From the NCBI GenBank assembly GCA_018223035.1, contig JAAEZD010000018.1, positions 1 to 64,000 of the forward strand: a DNA stretch of 64,000 nucleotides, in the 5' to 3' direction. This document shows positions 1-7,081 of this stretch, piece by piece; within the stretch, counting starts at the first letter, position 1; each line of letters starts with the position of its first letter. Under the pieces are notes generated by a model. It did not search any database, was not told where the DNA came from, and saw only the letters and a list, made by a program, of their open reading frames with translations. The translations under genes and the position numbers were made by a program. This stretch comes from Heliomarina sp018223035 (GTDB lineage Bacteria > Pseudomonadota > Alphaproteobacteria > Rhodobacterales > Rhodobacteraceae).

Positions 1-33
1 GATTTCACGGGGCAATTTCAGGCCGGATTCTGA

Positions 34-408
34 TTAATTAGGGTACAGTGACAGCCACGCCGCGTCTACCGCATTTGCAAAAGGCATACCGTCAGGCGCA
101 GCAAGGTCCGCGACATCCGGGCGTGATACCTTGTTGATGTGGAAACCGAAACGCTCGCCCAACTGACTGACGATCCGGGCAAAGCCTTCACTGATCTCAT
201 CGATCCGGGTGTCATCGCTGGTGAAGCTGTCGATCCCGCCGAGCGTGACCGACGCCATCAGATCACCTTGGCGCGTCAGGATGACATTGTCTCGCACCGC
301 AGCGATGTAGGGTAGGTGCCGCCCAAGACGCTCGGCTTTCAAGACCTTGTCCCCAAGTGCATCCCGAACAGCGTTGCTTGCAATCAACCCCCGAAACTCA
401 CGCGACAT
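34..408 (-). pseudogene. virB4: VirB4 type IV secretion ATPase, N-terminal fragment
   Basis: The 124-aa product matches only the N-terminal domain of VirB4 ATPases (about 800 aa), including the conserved LPYI-x-VRDNVIL-like segment near residue 32. Reading stops at a TAA after a short unrelated tail (residues LSLYPN), so the Walker motifs are missing. I chose the ATG at 408 because GGAGGCGAT lies just upstream; it overlaps the virB3 stop by 11 bases. VirB4 powers pilus assembly and substrate transfer in conjugative type IV systems, and this copy cannot. The break lies within the first 50 bases of the window, so the rest of the gene, or an inserted element, lies to the left. Confidence 0.8.
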
Positions 409-673
409 AGAGATCGCCTCCATCGCGGGATCGCACACTCGTTCGCGGTGTGCGCGACATCACCACGTTCAAAATCTGAAACAGATTTGGATTGCGGTCT
501 GCGACCAGCCAAAGCGGTGGGTAGCCCGCGAGGAACACCAGCAGGAACCGCATGTCGTCAACCAGAATGAAAGGGATCACGGATGCGAAGACCAGCGCCA
601 CAAAATATCCGATCGGGAGACCGAATATCCGTGGCGGCTTGGTCAGCCCCAGAAAGAGTGGTGTGTCGCGCAT
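398..673 (-). CDS. virB3: VirB3 type IV secretion inner-membrane protein
   Basis: The 91-aa protein has the VirB3 layout: a short N-terminus (MRDTPLFLGLTKPP), two closely spaced hydrophobic segments around residues 17-36 and 42-58, and a soluble C-terminus. VirB3 is an inner-membrane component associated with VirB4 in the secretion channel. It sits between virB2 and virB4 in the standard order, and its stop overlaps the virB4 start. Length and position fit the family well. Confidence 0.88.
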   Translation of the reverse strand: MRDTPLFLGLTKPPRIFGLPIGYFVALVFASVIPFILVDDMRFLLVFLAGYPPLWLVADRNPNLFQILNVVMSRTPRTSVRSRDGGDLYVA

Positions 674-696
674 GGAGGTCTCTGCGGTCGGTCAGA

Positions 697-981
697 TCAA
701 GGAGCCGCAAAGCCGTCGATGATGGTCTCGGCCGAAAAGATCAGCACCACGCCGACAAACACGGCGACGAAGATCGGCCAGTTGAGGCGCCCGAAAAACA
801 TCATGACACCGGATCCCACGAGAGCGAGCACACCGAGGCCACGACCGATCGGACCCGTCACCGCGTCGATGATGTTGTCGATCATGTCAGAGACCGGGCT
901 AAGGTCCTGTGCGAGCGCCGGGGCTGCGGCCAACATCAGCAACGCGGCCAATGCCGCCGGGGTATAGTCAATGCGTTTCAT
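697..981 (-). CDS. virB2: VirB2 major pilin
   Basis: The 94-aa protein has a cleavable signal peptide ending near ALAQ (residue 25), followed by two long hydrophobic helices joined by a short polar turn (FFGRLNWP), which is the VirB2/TrbC pilin pattern. It would be the pilus subunit of the type IV secretion system. Its ATG overlaps the virB1 stop (ATGA), which implies translational coupling, and virB3 follows after 23 bases. Confidence 0.88.
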   Translation of the reverse strand: MKRIDYTPAALAALLMLAAAPALAQDLSPVSDMIDNIIDAVTGPIGRGLGVLALVGSGVMMFFGRLNWPIFVAVFVGVVLIFSAETIIDGFAAP

Positions 982-1661
982 GTCTGGTCTCCGATGGATT
1001 TGGCATAGACGGTCATGACCTTGCGGACATGGCCTTGGGTTTCGCGGTAGGGGGGAATGCCGCCATGGCGCGCCACGGCTTCGGGGCCGGCATTATAGGC
1101 CGCGAGCGCAAGCTGCGGCGTGCCGAAACGATCAAGTTGTGTCAGCAAGTAGCGGGCGGATCCATGCAGGTTTTGCTCAGGATCATGCGGATCGACGCCA
1201 AGCACGCGTGCAGTGTCCGGCATCAACTGCCCAAGCCCGATTGCGCCGACATGCGACTGCGCGCTTGGATCAAATGCGCTTTCAATAGCGATGTTGGCGC
1301 GAAAAAATGCGAGCCAGTCGCGAGAGGACATCCCGGCCCTCCGCAGGGCCGGGTGGTCCGCGTAGACCGACCCTACATCAAGGATCATAGTCTCGATCGC
1401 AGGGCGGCCCGATGGGATCCGAGGCGGAGAAAGGCGTGGTGAATCAAGAGGGACGACCTCAGAGCGTGCGACAACGTCGTTTTGCTCGGGTTGGGGTCTT
1501 GCAAAGTCGAGAACGCTACTGGTTAGTCGACCAACACGGTCTGGAGCATCGAGATCGATAACGGATTGTGCATAAGTGGAAGGGCTTGAAAGCCCCCAGA
1601 GAACGAGGCTAGCCGTTGGTAGGATGCCTTGTCGTCTCAAACTCCCACGTGCCTCTCTCAC
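978..1661 (-). CDS. virB1: VirB1-like lytic transglycosylase
   Basis: The 227-aa secreted protein has an N-terminal hydrophobic stretch and a C-terminal SLT domain. Visible motifs are IAIESAFDP (catalytic Glu), GAIGLGQLMPDTA and LALAAYNAGPEAV. Such enzymes cleave peptidoglycan locally so the secretion channel can cross the wall. It is the first vir gene of this minus-strand run and overlaps the preceding unknown gene at its 5' end. The precise start is uncertain; later in-frame starts would shorten the poorly conserved N-terminus. Confidence 0.85.
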   Translation of the reverse strand: MREARGSLRRQGILPTASLVLWGLSSPSTYAQSVIDLDAPDRVGRLTSSVLDFARPQPEQNDVVARSEVVPLDSPRLSPPRIPSGRPAIETMILDVGSVYADHPALRRAGMSSRDWLAFFRANIAIESAFDPSAQSHVGAIGLGQLMPDTARVLGVDPHDPEQNLHGSARYLLTQLDRFGTPQLALAAYNAGPEAVARHGGIPPYRETQGHVRKVMTVYAKSIGDQT

Positions 1662-1950
1662 CTTCTCGGAGGGGGCAGCTGAATACCTTTGCGTCGAGCT
1701 CCAGGCAGAAGCTCATGAGCCCTGCTGCGGTCTTGAAGACGCGTGGTTTCAGATCCCGGTTGGTCACATAGACCGACCGGTGCACGCCGCCTTGACCGTC
1801 ATTGGAGCAGACGAAAACCGTCCAGCCACCCCTATGCGTATTGCCGCCCTTTTCCGGGGCCTCAACGCATTCCACCTCGATCCATGCCCCACCTTGAATC
1901 GCCTCTTGCATGTGCGATGTTAGGATCACGGGGTATTTTGTTCCTGCCAT
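1609..1950 (-). CDS. Hypothetical protein upstream of virB1
   Basis: The 113-aa protein is not recognised. I prefer the ATG at 1950 because a perfect GGAGG (complement of 1954-1960) precedes it; the open frame runs upstream to 2016 without such a site. It has no signal peptide or membrane segment and is rich in Cys, Trp and charged residues (EVECVEAPEKGG, SCPLREGERG). It overlaps the virB1 start by about 50 bases, so it is probably cotranscribed with the vir genes. It may be a plasmid-specific accessory or regulatory factor, but nothing in the sequence proves this. Confidence 0.6.
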   Translation of the reverse strand: MAGTKYPVILTSHMQEAIQGGAWIEVECVEAPEKGGNTHRGGWTVFVCSNDGQGGVHRSVYVTNRDLKPRVFKTAAGLMSFCLELDAKVFSCPLREGERGTWEFETTRHPTNG

Positions 1951-2147
1951 TTTGCCTCCGAAGGAAAGAAGTTCCTCCGGAAGTAACCTGCTTTTGCACC
2001 GCTTCAAACAGTGCATGTCACAAGATATGCGGCGACGTAGCGGAAAACACTTTAAGTAGTCAATAGATATCTTTTGATTGATTGCGATATTTTTTCAGTG
2101 ATAGGTCCAACACACGATTCGCCCCCAGATTGTCGGGAGACCACCAG

Positions 2148-2417
2148 ATGTCGCGGTTGCTGGCATGTAGCACATTCATCGCCCTAGCGATCCCAGCAAC
2201 CGCCGAGACGCTGGCGATGCACTGCGTGTTGCCGTTGCGGCCGGAGTTGGCGGCCTCGCCTGCGCTCCTGAACGAGTATGGCGACGACATCAGAGCCGAG
2301 TTCAACACCTACTTCAATGAGGCACAAACCTATCTGAATTGCCTCGCCGCAGCATCAGCGTCTGCGCAGGCCGAAGTCCGTCTTGTGCTTGACGCTTACC
2401 AGGAGATGTTCCAATGA
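2148..2417 (+). CDS. Small secreted protein, function unknown
   Basis: The 89-aa protein starts at the ATG at 2148, preceded by CGGGAGA. Residues 1-20 form a signal peptide ending near IPATAE, so the mature protein is periplasmic. Two Cys residues (LAMHC and TYLNC) could form a disulfide. It is divergent from the vir genes and heads a short plus-strand group with the 217-aa secreted protein. No family was recognised. Confidence 0.6.
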   Translation: MSRLLACSTFIALAIPATAETLAMHCVLPLRPELAASPALLNEYGDDIRAEFNTYFNEAQTYLNCLAAASASAQAEVRLVLDAYQEMFQ

Positions 2418-2506
2418 AACGACGCGCAAAATATGTCAGTAATTATGACACAATTAACATAAGTCTTATTATACGCCAACGGGTTAGCGGTGGCGCTCTG
2501 TCATGA
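2414..2506 (+). CDS. Possible 30-codon coupling ORF
   Basis: A 30-aa frame begins with an ATG that overlaps the preceding stop (ATGA at 2414) and ends in a TGA that overlaps the next start (ATGA at 2503). It starts MKRRAKYVSN and is basic. The double overlap suggests translational coupling through the spacer, but base composition is AT-rich and coding potential is weak, so it may be fortuitous. Confidence 0.25.
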   Translation: MKRRAKYVSNYDTINISLIIRQRVSGGALS

Positions 2507-3156
2507 GGCGGCTTGTGTCAACTGCCGTGATCATCGCGATCGGGCTTACACCGCTTGCTGCCAAACCTGCCGCCGCACAGGGCTACCAGATCGATTGTGC
2601 GATCCTCCTGTGCCTCGCAGGCGGTTGGCCTCCTTCGGTCCCATGTGCCCGCGCGCGCGCGGAGTTTATCCGCCGGATCACGCCCTGGCCGGTCGAACCA
2701 CCGCTGCAGATTTGGCGTTGTCCAATGCGTGCTGAGTTCGAAGCGCCGAACCCGGTTGAGCGCCTCTACAGGTTGGCGGGGTTCAATCCGGGTCCAGCAG
2801 TCTCCCTGCCCCGAGAGCGAGAAACGCTCCGGCTCGCCCAAGCTGTCGGGCGTGCCGCCGATATCGATGTGACGAACCCCGCTTTTGATTTCATCCGCTC
2901 CATAGATGTCTTCCAGGTTACGGCACGTCAGGACGAGGGCCGTGAGAATTGCAACAGACATGCTTCTGTGCGGCGTGGCACGTACGATCAAGGCGGCCAA
3001 TTTCGGTGGCAAAACAGCTCGGTAAGCGCGCTTCCTCCGGCATTCCGAGGAGCCGAGCGATACGGTCAGAACTGCCCCGATATCTGGGTCCGTGCTGTGT
3101 TCGTCGATTGGGAGGATTTCGAGGGCACCTATGGCTTCGAACAGGTCAACTACTGA
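2503..3156 (+). CDS. Secreted Cys-containing protein, function unknown
   Basis: The 217-aa protein has a signal peptide of about 26 residues ending AKPAAAQ, then a mature domain with seven Cys (CAILLCLAGG, PSVPC, WRCPM, ENCNRH, GQNCPD). The spacing suggests disulfide-bonded periplasmic folding. It lies upstream of repC and close to the vir cluster, so a role in transfer or plasmid biology is possible but unproven. Start ATG at 2503 overlaps the end of the 30-codon frame. Confidence 0.65.
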   Translation: MRRLVSTAVIIAIGLTPLAAKPAAAQGYQIDCAILLCLAGGWPPSVPCARARAEFIRRITPWPVEPPLQIWRCPMRAEFEAPNPVERLYRLAGFNPGPAVSLPRERETLRLAQAVGRAADIDVTNPAFDFIRSIDVFQVTARQDEGRENCNRHASVRRGTYDQGGQFRWQNSSVSALPPAFRGAERYGQNCPDIWVRAVFVDWEDFEGTYGFEQVNY

Positions 3157-3194
3157 TCTCAAACAATCACAGGGTAACGATAGAAAAGAAGAAA

Positions 3195-3223
3195 CCCCCG
3201 CAAGGCGGCAACCAAGCGAGGGG
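3195..3223 (-). terminator. Minus-strand terminator of a putative antisense RNA upstream of repC
   Basis: On the minus strand an interrupted stem (CCCCTCGC at 3223-3216 pairing with GCGGGGG at 3201-3195, one bulge) is followed directly by TTTCTTCTTTTC. This is a rho-independent terminator layout. No minus-strand gene lies between here and about 5.5 kb, so the terminated transcript would be short and antisense to the repC leader, as with the counter-transcribed RNA of repABC plasmids. A minus-strand TTGACT is at 3299-3294, but no convincing -10 was found. Confidence 0.4.
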
Positions 3224-3312
3224 CTCAAAGAACATCGGAATTGGCGTTCCGACAGGTCAAATCAAACTGTGATCTCGTTCTAGCAGTCCAGACAGTCAAG
3301 GCAACGAAAAAA

Positions 3313-3373
3313 CGTGTCTCTCGCTGGGACACGGATGCCCTGTTGCAGCCTTGTCCCAATTCACAAGGACAAG
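3313..3373 (+). promoter_or_regulatory. repC leader with mutually exclusive hairpins
   Basis: Three pairings can form. CGTGTC (3313-3318) pairs with GACACG (3328-3333). TGGGACA (3325-3331) pairs with TGTCCCA (3352-3358). CTTGTCC (3350-3356) pairs with GGACAAG (3367-3373), which contains the repC ribosome binding site. The middle pairing excludes both outer ones. The outer pair would hide the binding site and the middle pair would expose it. This is an attenuator-like architecture that an antisense RNA could switch. Confidence 0.55.
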
Positions 3374-3376
3374 ACA

Positions 3377-4534
3377 ATGAACGTGATCCAAACCCATCCC
3401 ACCCTGCCGGAAGGCTGGACCAAAGGGGCTGTCATGGCGCTAATCTCAGAGGTTGCCCCGCATATAGGCCTGCGCCCGGCGCGCCTCGCAGTTCTGAACT
3501 ACATCATCGGGCGCACCCGCGCATCCGACTGGACCTCTCCCCATCGTGAACCGGTGTTTTTTGGCGCGCAGGATCTCGCAGCGGTCGAACTTGGCAAGAC
3601 GTCGCGCCAGTTGCGAACGGATGAGGCCGCGCTGTGCAAGCTTGGGCTGATCGTGAAACGTGTCGCGGCGAATGGTGCCCGCTATGGGCGTGCTGGCTTA
3701 GGCTTGATACTGACTCCGCTGATCGCGCGACTGGAAGAATTCATAGCCCTTCGCGATCGGCTCCGTGCGGAACGGAGGCATTTGCGCGCTTTGAAGGATC
3801 TTCGGTCCCTTCGTTTGCGTCACATGAGGCGGTGCATCGCCGCCCTGCCCTCCTTGGCTATCAAAGATCCTGAGATCGCCAGGATTCTGGCCAGTTTTGC
3901 GGAATGGCCACGCAGCGATGCGTTAGGCCGTCTTGGTCTGGAGCGGCTTACCGCCCATTTGAAGGCCAGTTCCGATCTGTGCAACAGCCTTGAAGATTGG
4001 CTTGAAAACCATGGGCTTTCTTCCGACCAGCCAGTGGAAAACTTCCGGCCCTTTACACAAAACACCAGAGAAGAAACTCAAACTGTAGAGACGCCGCCCG
4101 CTGTGGATAACTCTGAAAGACACGCGGAAATCGCACAGAGTGAACCGCCATCATCAATTCCCTGCCCCGCGCCACCCGCTCTGACGCCAGAGAATCTATA
4201 TCGCATTGCCGGCGATGGCTTACGCATGATGCTTGACGCGAGCCGAGATCAGAACCGACCTCTCAAAGAGCGCGACATCATCGAGGCTGCCTGGGCGTTG
4301 CTGCCGATGCTCGATATCCATGCTTCAGTTTGGCACGAGGGCCAGAGCACCTTGGGCGACCACGGGTTGGCTTTCTGCCTACTATTGGTTGATGCGCAGC
4401 GAGATCACCCGAGCTACCCTGTTCGCAATCCTGGCGGTTTGATGCGCGAACTGATCCGTCGAGCCAAGGCAGGAAGGCTGGACTTCGATGCAAGCGTTGC
4501 GGCTCTGCAAAAACGGCGCAATGGGGTGAGGTAG
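3377..4534 (+). CDS. repC: RepC-type plasmid replication initiator (solo)
   Basis: The 385-aa protein matches RepC initiators. The N-terminal domain (residues 7-130) contains GWTKGAVMALISEVAPHIGL, RLAVLNYIIGRT and a winged-helix segment with TSRQLRTDEAALCKLGLI; a Pro-rich linker near 240-275 leads to the C-terminal domain with NPGGLMRELIRRAKAG. RepC binds the origin, often inside its own gene, and starts replication. I chose the ATG at 3377 (AAGGA upstream). No repA or repB is adjacent, so this is a solo RepC, a form known in Rhodobacterales. Expression is probably controlled by the structured leader. AT-rich DNA follows at 4560-4640. Confidence 0.85.
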   Translation: MNVIQTHPTLPEGWTKGAVMALISEVAPHIGLRPARLAVLNYIIGRTRASDWTSPHREPVFFGAQDLAAVELGKTSRQLRTDEAALCKLGLIVKRVAANGARYGRAGLGLILTPLIARLEEFIALRDRLRAERRHLRALKDLRSLRLRHMRRCIAALPSLAIKDPEIARILASFAEWPRSDALGRLGLERLTAHLKASSDLCNSLEDWLENHGLSSDQPVENFRPFTQNTREETQTVETPPAVDNSERHAEIAQSEPPSSIPCPAPPALTPENLYRIAGDGLRMMLDASRDQNRPLKERDIIEAAWALLPMLDIHASVWHEGQSTLGDHGLAFCLLLVDAQRDHPSYPVRNPGGLMRELIRRAKAGRLDFDASVAALQKRRNGVR

Positions 4535-4698
4535 AGTTTCCAACCCGCAACTGAACTTGCCCAAAAACGCGCTGAAAATCTCGTAATGAAGTTTATGTAA
4601 AATACGACTGTAATTTATATTAAGTGCTCGAATAATCGCCATCGACCACGCGACAAGATGTAGAAGCCGAGCAATCAATCTGTGTCAGAAGAAACTCC

Positions 4699-4729
4699 TT
4701 GAAGCTCTAGTTGGTAGAGGTTCTATGGT
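4699..4729 (+). promoter_or_regulatory. MerR-type promoter of L,D-transpeptidase 1
   Basis: TTGAAG (4699-4704) and TATGGT (4724-4729) are separated by 19 bp, the overlong spacer typical of MerR-family activators. The spacer carries a dyad, GAAGCTCTA (4701-4709) facing TAGAGGTTC (4715-4723), with one mismatch. It points to the transpeptidase gene at 4789. Related sites precede five other transcription units in the window. Confidence 0.65.
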
Positions 4730-4788
4730 ACATCAAACGCCGTTTCTCGTGTCACGGCATTCGCCAGACAAAGCTGGAAGAGTATAGT

Positions 4789-5454
4789 ATGCTGACTAGA
4801 CGACATTTCGTGATGACCACCGCCGCCCTCTTTTCTGCTCCGGTTGCCAGCCCGGTGCTGGCAAATACCTGGCCGACCGAATCGCAGAAGGTTGCCTGGG
4901 ACGCACAGGTGACGCCGCCCGGCTTTGACCCGGCAACCTCGAACCCCTGGGGCTTACATCCGCGGTTTCTCCCGACCCGGGTGGCCGCGAAAGACCGGCT
5001 GACACCGGGCGACATTCATGTCGATGCGGTTGCGCGCTACCTTTATCAGATCGAGGAGGGCGGGACTGCCATGCGCTATGGCGTCGCCATTGCTCGTGGT
5101 GATCTGTACGAACCAGGTACATACACGATCAAGCGTAAAGTCAGATGGCCGCATTGGCAGCCGACGCAGAACATGATCGACCGCGACCCAGAACTCTACG
5201 CTGATATCGCCGACGGTATGGAGCCCGGACCTAAGAATGCGCTTGGGTCGCGAGCTCTCTATCTCTTTCTCGGCGACCGGGACACTTATCTCCGCATTCA
5301 CGGTACGCCACAGCCGAGAAGCATTGGCGGTCGTGCAAGTTCCGGCTGCGTCAGAATGGTCATGGCGCACATAAACGAGCTTTATCCCAACGTCGATATT
5401 GGTTCGACGGCTTTCCTCTACTCGGCCGAGGACAGTGTCACTGCGGGAAGCTGA
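4789..5454 (+). CDS. L,D-transpeptidase (YkuD domain), exported
   Basis: The 221-aa protein starts MLTRRHFVMTTAAL, a twin-arginine-like signal with cleavage near VLA. The YkuD catalytic block is at residues 170-200: RIHGTPQPRSIGGRASSGCVRM, in which His and Cys are the catalytic pair. Such enzymes form 3-3 peptidoglycan cross-links or attach proteins to the wall. I chose the ATG at 4789 (GGAAG upstream) rather than the open frame from 4711, which overlaps the promoter. The MerR-type promoter upstream suggests metal-induced wall remodelling. Confidence 0.85.
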   Translation: MLTRRHFVMTTAALFSAPVASPVLANTWPTESQKVAWDAQVTPPGFDPATSNPWGLHPRFLPTRVAAKDRLTPGDIHVDAVARYLYQIEEGGTAMRYGVAIARGDLYEPGTYTIKRKVRWPHWQPTQNMIDRDPELYADIADGMEPGPKNALGSRALYLFLGDRDTYLRIHGTPQPRSIGGRASSGCVRMVMAHINELYPNVDIGSTAFLYSAEDSVTAGS

Positions 5455-5502
5455 GGCCGTGTACCAAAGCACCATCGGTCAGGGAAAGTGACGGGAGTTT
5501 AT

Positions 5503-5542
5503 CCTAGCCGGGGAGCACTTCGGATTACTGAACCCCGCTAGG
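5503..5542. terminator. Hairpin between convergent genes
   Basis: CCTAGCCGGGG (5503-5513) and CCCCGCTAGG (5533-5542) form a strong stem with a one-base bulge. It sits between the converging transpeptidase and lipoprotein genes and reaches into the last codon of the latter. Neither side has a T-run, so it may be a rho-assisted or processing structure rather than a classic terminator. Confidence 0.35.
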
Positions 5543-5807
5543 CCGCCGGCGCGGTACAAATCGGATTTCCGCGAGGGGTTCGGAGCGGCACCAGGGTAAC
5601 TTCCACGGGACCGTTGTGCAGATACCAGTAGCAGCCGTCTTCCGGCAAAAGGCGCGCGGACTGAAGATCCTGACCCGTTGCGGCCATAGCGACGACTGCA
5701 TCCGGCAGTGGTCTGTTTTGTGCAGTGTCGGGCCCGCCAGGAATAGAAGCGGAACACGCTCCCAACAAAAACGCTGCTGGGAGAAGTAAGCCAAGATGAA
5801 TTCGCAT
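5538..5807 (-). CDS. Small lipoprotein, function unknown
   Basis: The 89-aa protein has a lipobox (FLLGAC, Cys at residue 18), so it should be lipidated and membrane anchored. The mature part has two further Cys (EDGCYWYLHNG, NPICTAPAA) that could form a disulfide. It follows L,D-transpeptidase 2 after 17 bases on the same strand and is probably cotranscribed from its MerR-type promoter. No family was recognised. Confidence 0.65.
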   Translation of the reverse strand: MRIHLGLLLPAAFLLGACSASIPGGPDTAQNRPLPDAVVAMAATGQDLQSARLLPEDGCYWYLHNGPVEVTLVPLRTPRGNPICTAPAA

Positions 5808-5824
5808 ATTTAAAATTTCCGCCC

Positions 5825-6418
5825 TTAGAACAACTTAACCTGAGTACCAACCTCGGCTAATCCAAACAACTCTTCGATATGTTCGTTGTAGAGGCCGATG
5901 CAGCCGTTCGACGATTGTCGACCGATCTTGCGCGTGTCACCTGTGCCGTGAACGCGGTAGTACTGCCATGACAGATAAAGGGCGTGTGTTCCAAGGGGAT
6001 TGTCGGGGCCAGGGCCAACGAAATCCGGCCATTCGGGATTGCGCTCCTTCATCGACGGCGTAGGTCGCCAGCTCGGGCCATCCACCTTGCGAACGATTTC
6101 GGTGTAACCGCGCCGCGTCAACTCCTCCGTAAGAGGGACGCTGGAGGGGTAAAGCTTGTAGACGTTTTCGTCTTCCGACCAGAACTGCACCGCGCGGGAG
6201 TCAATGTCGCAGAGAATCGCGCCATTCCGCAGGTTGTCAAAATGATCTTGCCAGGACGCAACCCTAAACCCGGAAATATTGCTTCGCACCGCCGGTGTCG
6301 CCAGACCCTCGTTTGTCTGTGCCACTCCCCTGCCGGTTCCGAGAACCAAGCCGCTTGCGGCGGCCCCCAGGAGCGCAGCCCTGCGCGTGACTGACATGTC
6401 GTTCGCTCGTTTCATCAT
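5825..6418 (-). CDS. L,D-transpeptidase (YkuD domain), exported
   Basis: The 197-aa protein has an N-terminal twin-Arg signal (SVTRRAALLGAAASG) and a YkuD domain. The catalytic block is YRVHGTGDTRKIGRQSSNGC near residues 155-175, followed by IGL. It has SNGC and IGL where the family usually has SHGC and IRL. It is similar in length and type to the transpeptidase at 4789, so the pair may be paralogues. GAGG precedes the ATG at 6418. It is transcribed with the small lipoprotein gene. Confidence 0.85.
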   Translation of the reverse strand: MMKRANDMSVTRRAALLGAAASGLVLGTGRGVAQTNEGLATPAVRSNISGFRVASWQDHFDNLRNGAILCDIDSRAVQFWSEDENVYKLYPSSVPLTEELTRRGYTEIVRKVDGPSWRPTPSMKERNPEWPDFVGPGPDNPLGTHALYLSWQYYRVHGTGDTRKIGRQSSNGCIGLYNEHIEELFGLAEVGTQVKLF

Positions 6419-6447
6419 GAAAACCTCAAATTTTATCTGTTTGGACT

Positions 6448-6478
6448 ATTCTCGGACCTCCACCCACTAGAGCTTCAA
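6448..6478 (-). promoter_or_regulatory. MerR-type promoter of L,D-transpeptidase 2
   Basis: On the minus strand TTGAAG (6478-6473) and GAGAAT (6453-6448) are 19 bp apart. The dyad is CTCTAG-N3-GTGGAG; its first arm is identical to that of the site at 4699 and the second is degenerate. The -10 is poor, as expected for an activator-dependent promoter. Confidence 0.5.
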
Positions 6479-6523
6479 CAGGCTGCCACTCACAAAGCCG
6501 TGAGATCAGCTGTCCTTATGCTG

Positions 6524-7081
6524 TCAGAGAAACCTGCGGGTTGTGCGGAGGTAGCCTCGGTAAGCTTCCCCGTAGCGATCAATCAACCAGCGCTCTTCAG
6601 CGAAGGGCGCGAGTGCCAATGCAGTAACGCCGGTGATAATCACTGGCCACGCGAGGATCGAGGCGGAGAGCAGTCCGATCCCGATGAGGATCGCCATGTC
6701 AGCCACATACTGAGGATTGCGGGAGAACCGGTAAAGGCCACGGGTCCGCAGAACGCCTTCATCACCACTCGTCGCCGCCATCCCAAGTTGCATCACACCG
6801 GACCAGACAACGGCATTGCCCAGAACGATCAGACAAAGCCCTAGACCCCAACGTATGATCCATGGGAAGTCGAGCTCACCCCATTCTAGCAGGGCCAAAA
6901 CGATGGCAGATCCGAAGCCGACGCACGTAAGTCCCCAGACGACAATCTTGTGGGCTCCTGTAGAGTGAATCGGCGGCCAGACTCGTCGCTCCGGTTGGAA
7001 CATGGACCAGAGTATACCCGCGACCAGCAACAGATTGGCCGCACAACCCAGCACGAGAACCACGGTTTTGAGGTCACCCAT
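6524..7081 (-). CDS. Isoprenylcysteine carboxyl methyltransferase-like membrane protein
   Basis: The 185-aa protein has about five membrane segments and the ICMT/PEMT-like C-terminal motif TRGLYRFSRNPQYVADMAI and PFAEERWLIDRYGEAYRGY. Members of this superfamily methylate membrane substrates with SAM, but bacterial substrates are mostly unknown. I chose the ATG at 7081, which overlaps the stop of the CDF gene (ATGGGTGA). A second member lies at 40798, also beside metal genes. A role in metal tolerance is inferred from context only. Confidence 0.7.
   Translation of the reverse strand: MGDLKTVVLVLGCAANLLLVAGILWSMFQPERRVWPPIHSTGAHKIVVWGLTCVGFGSAIVLALLEWGELDFPWIIRWGLGLCLIVLGNAVVWSGVMQLGMAATSGDEGVLRTRGLYRFSRNPQYVADMAILIGIGLLSASILAWPVIITGVTALALAPFAEERWLIDRYGEAYRGYLRTTRRFL

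Noticed and set aside
10..47. GGGG-led sequence that resembles a Tn3-family inverted repeat
   Set aside because: The orientation would place the transposon to the right, over the vir genes, and I cannot match it to a named element or see target duplication.
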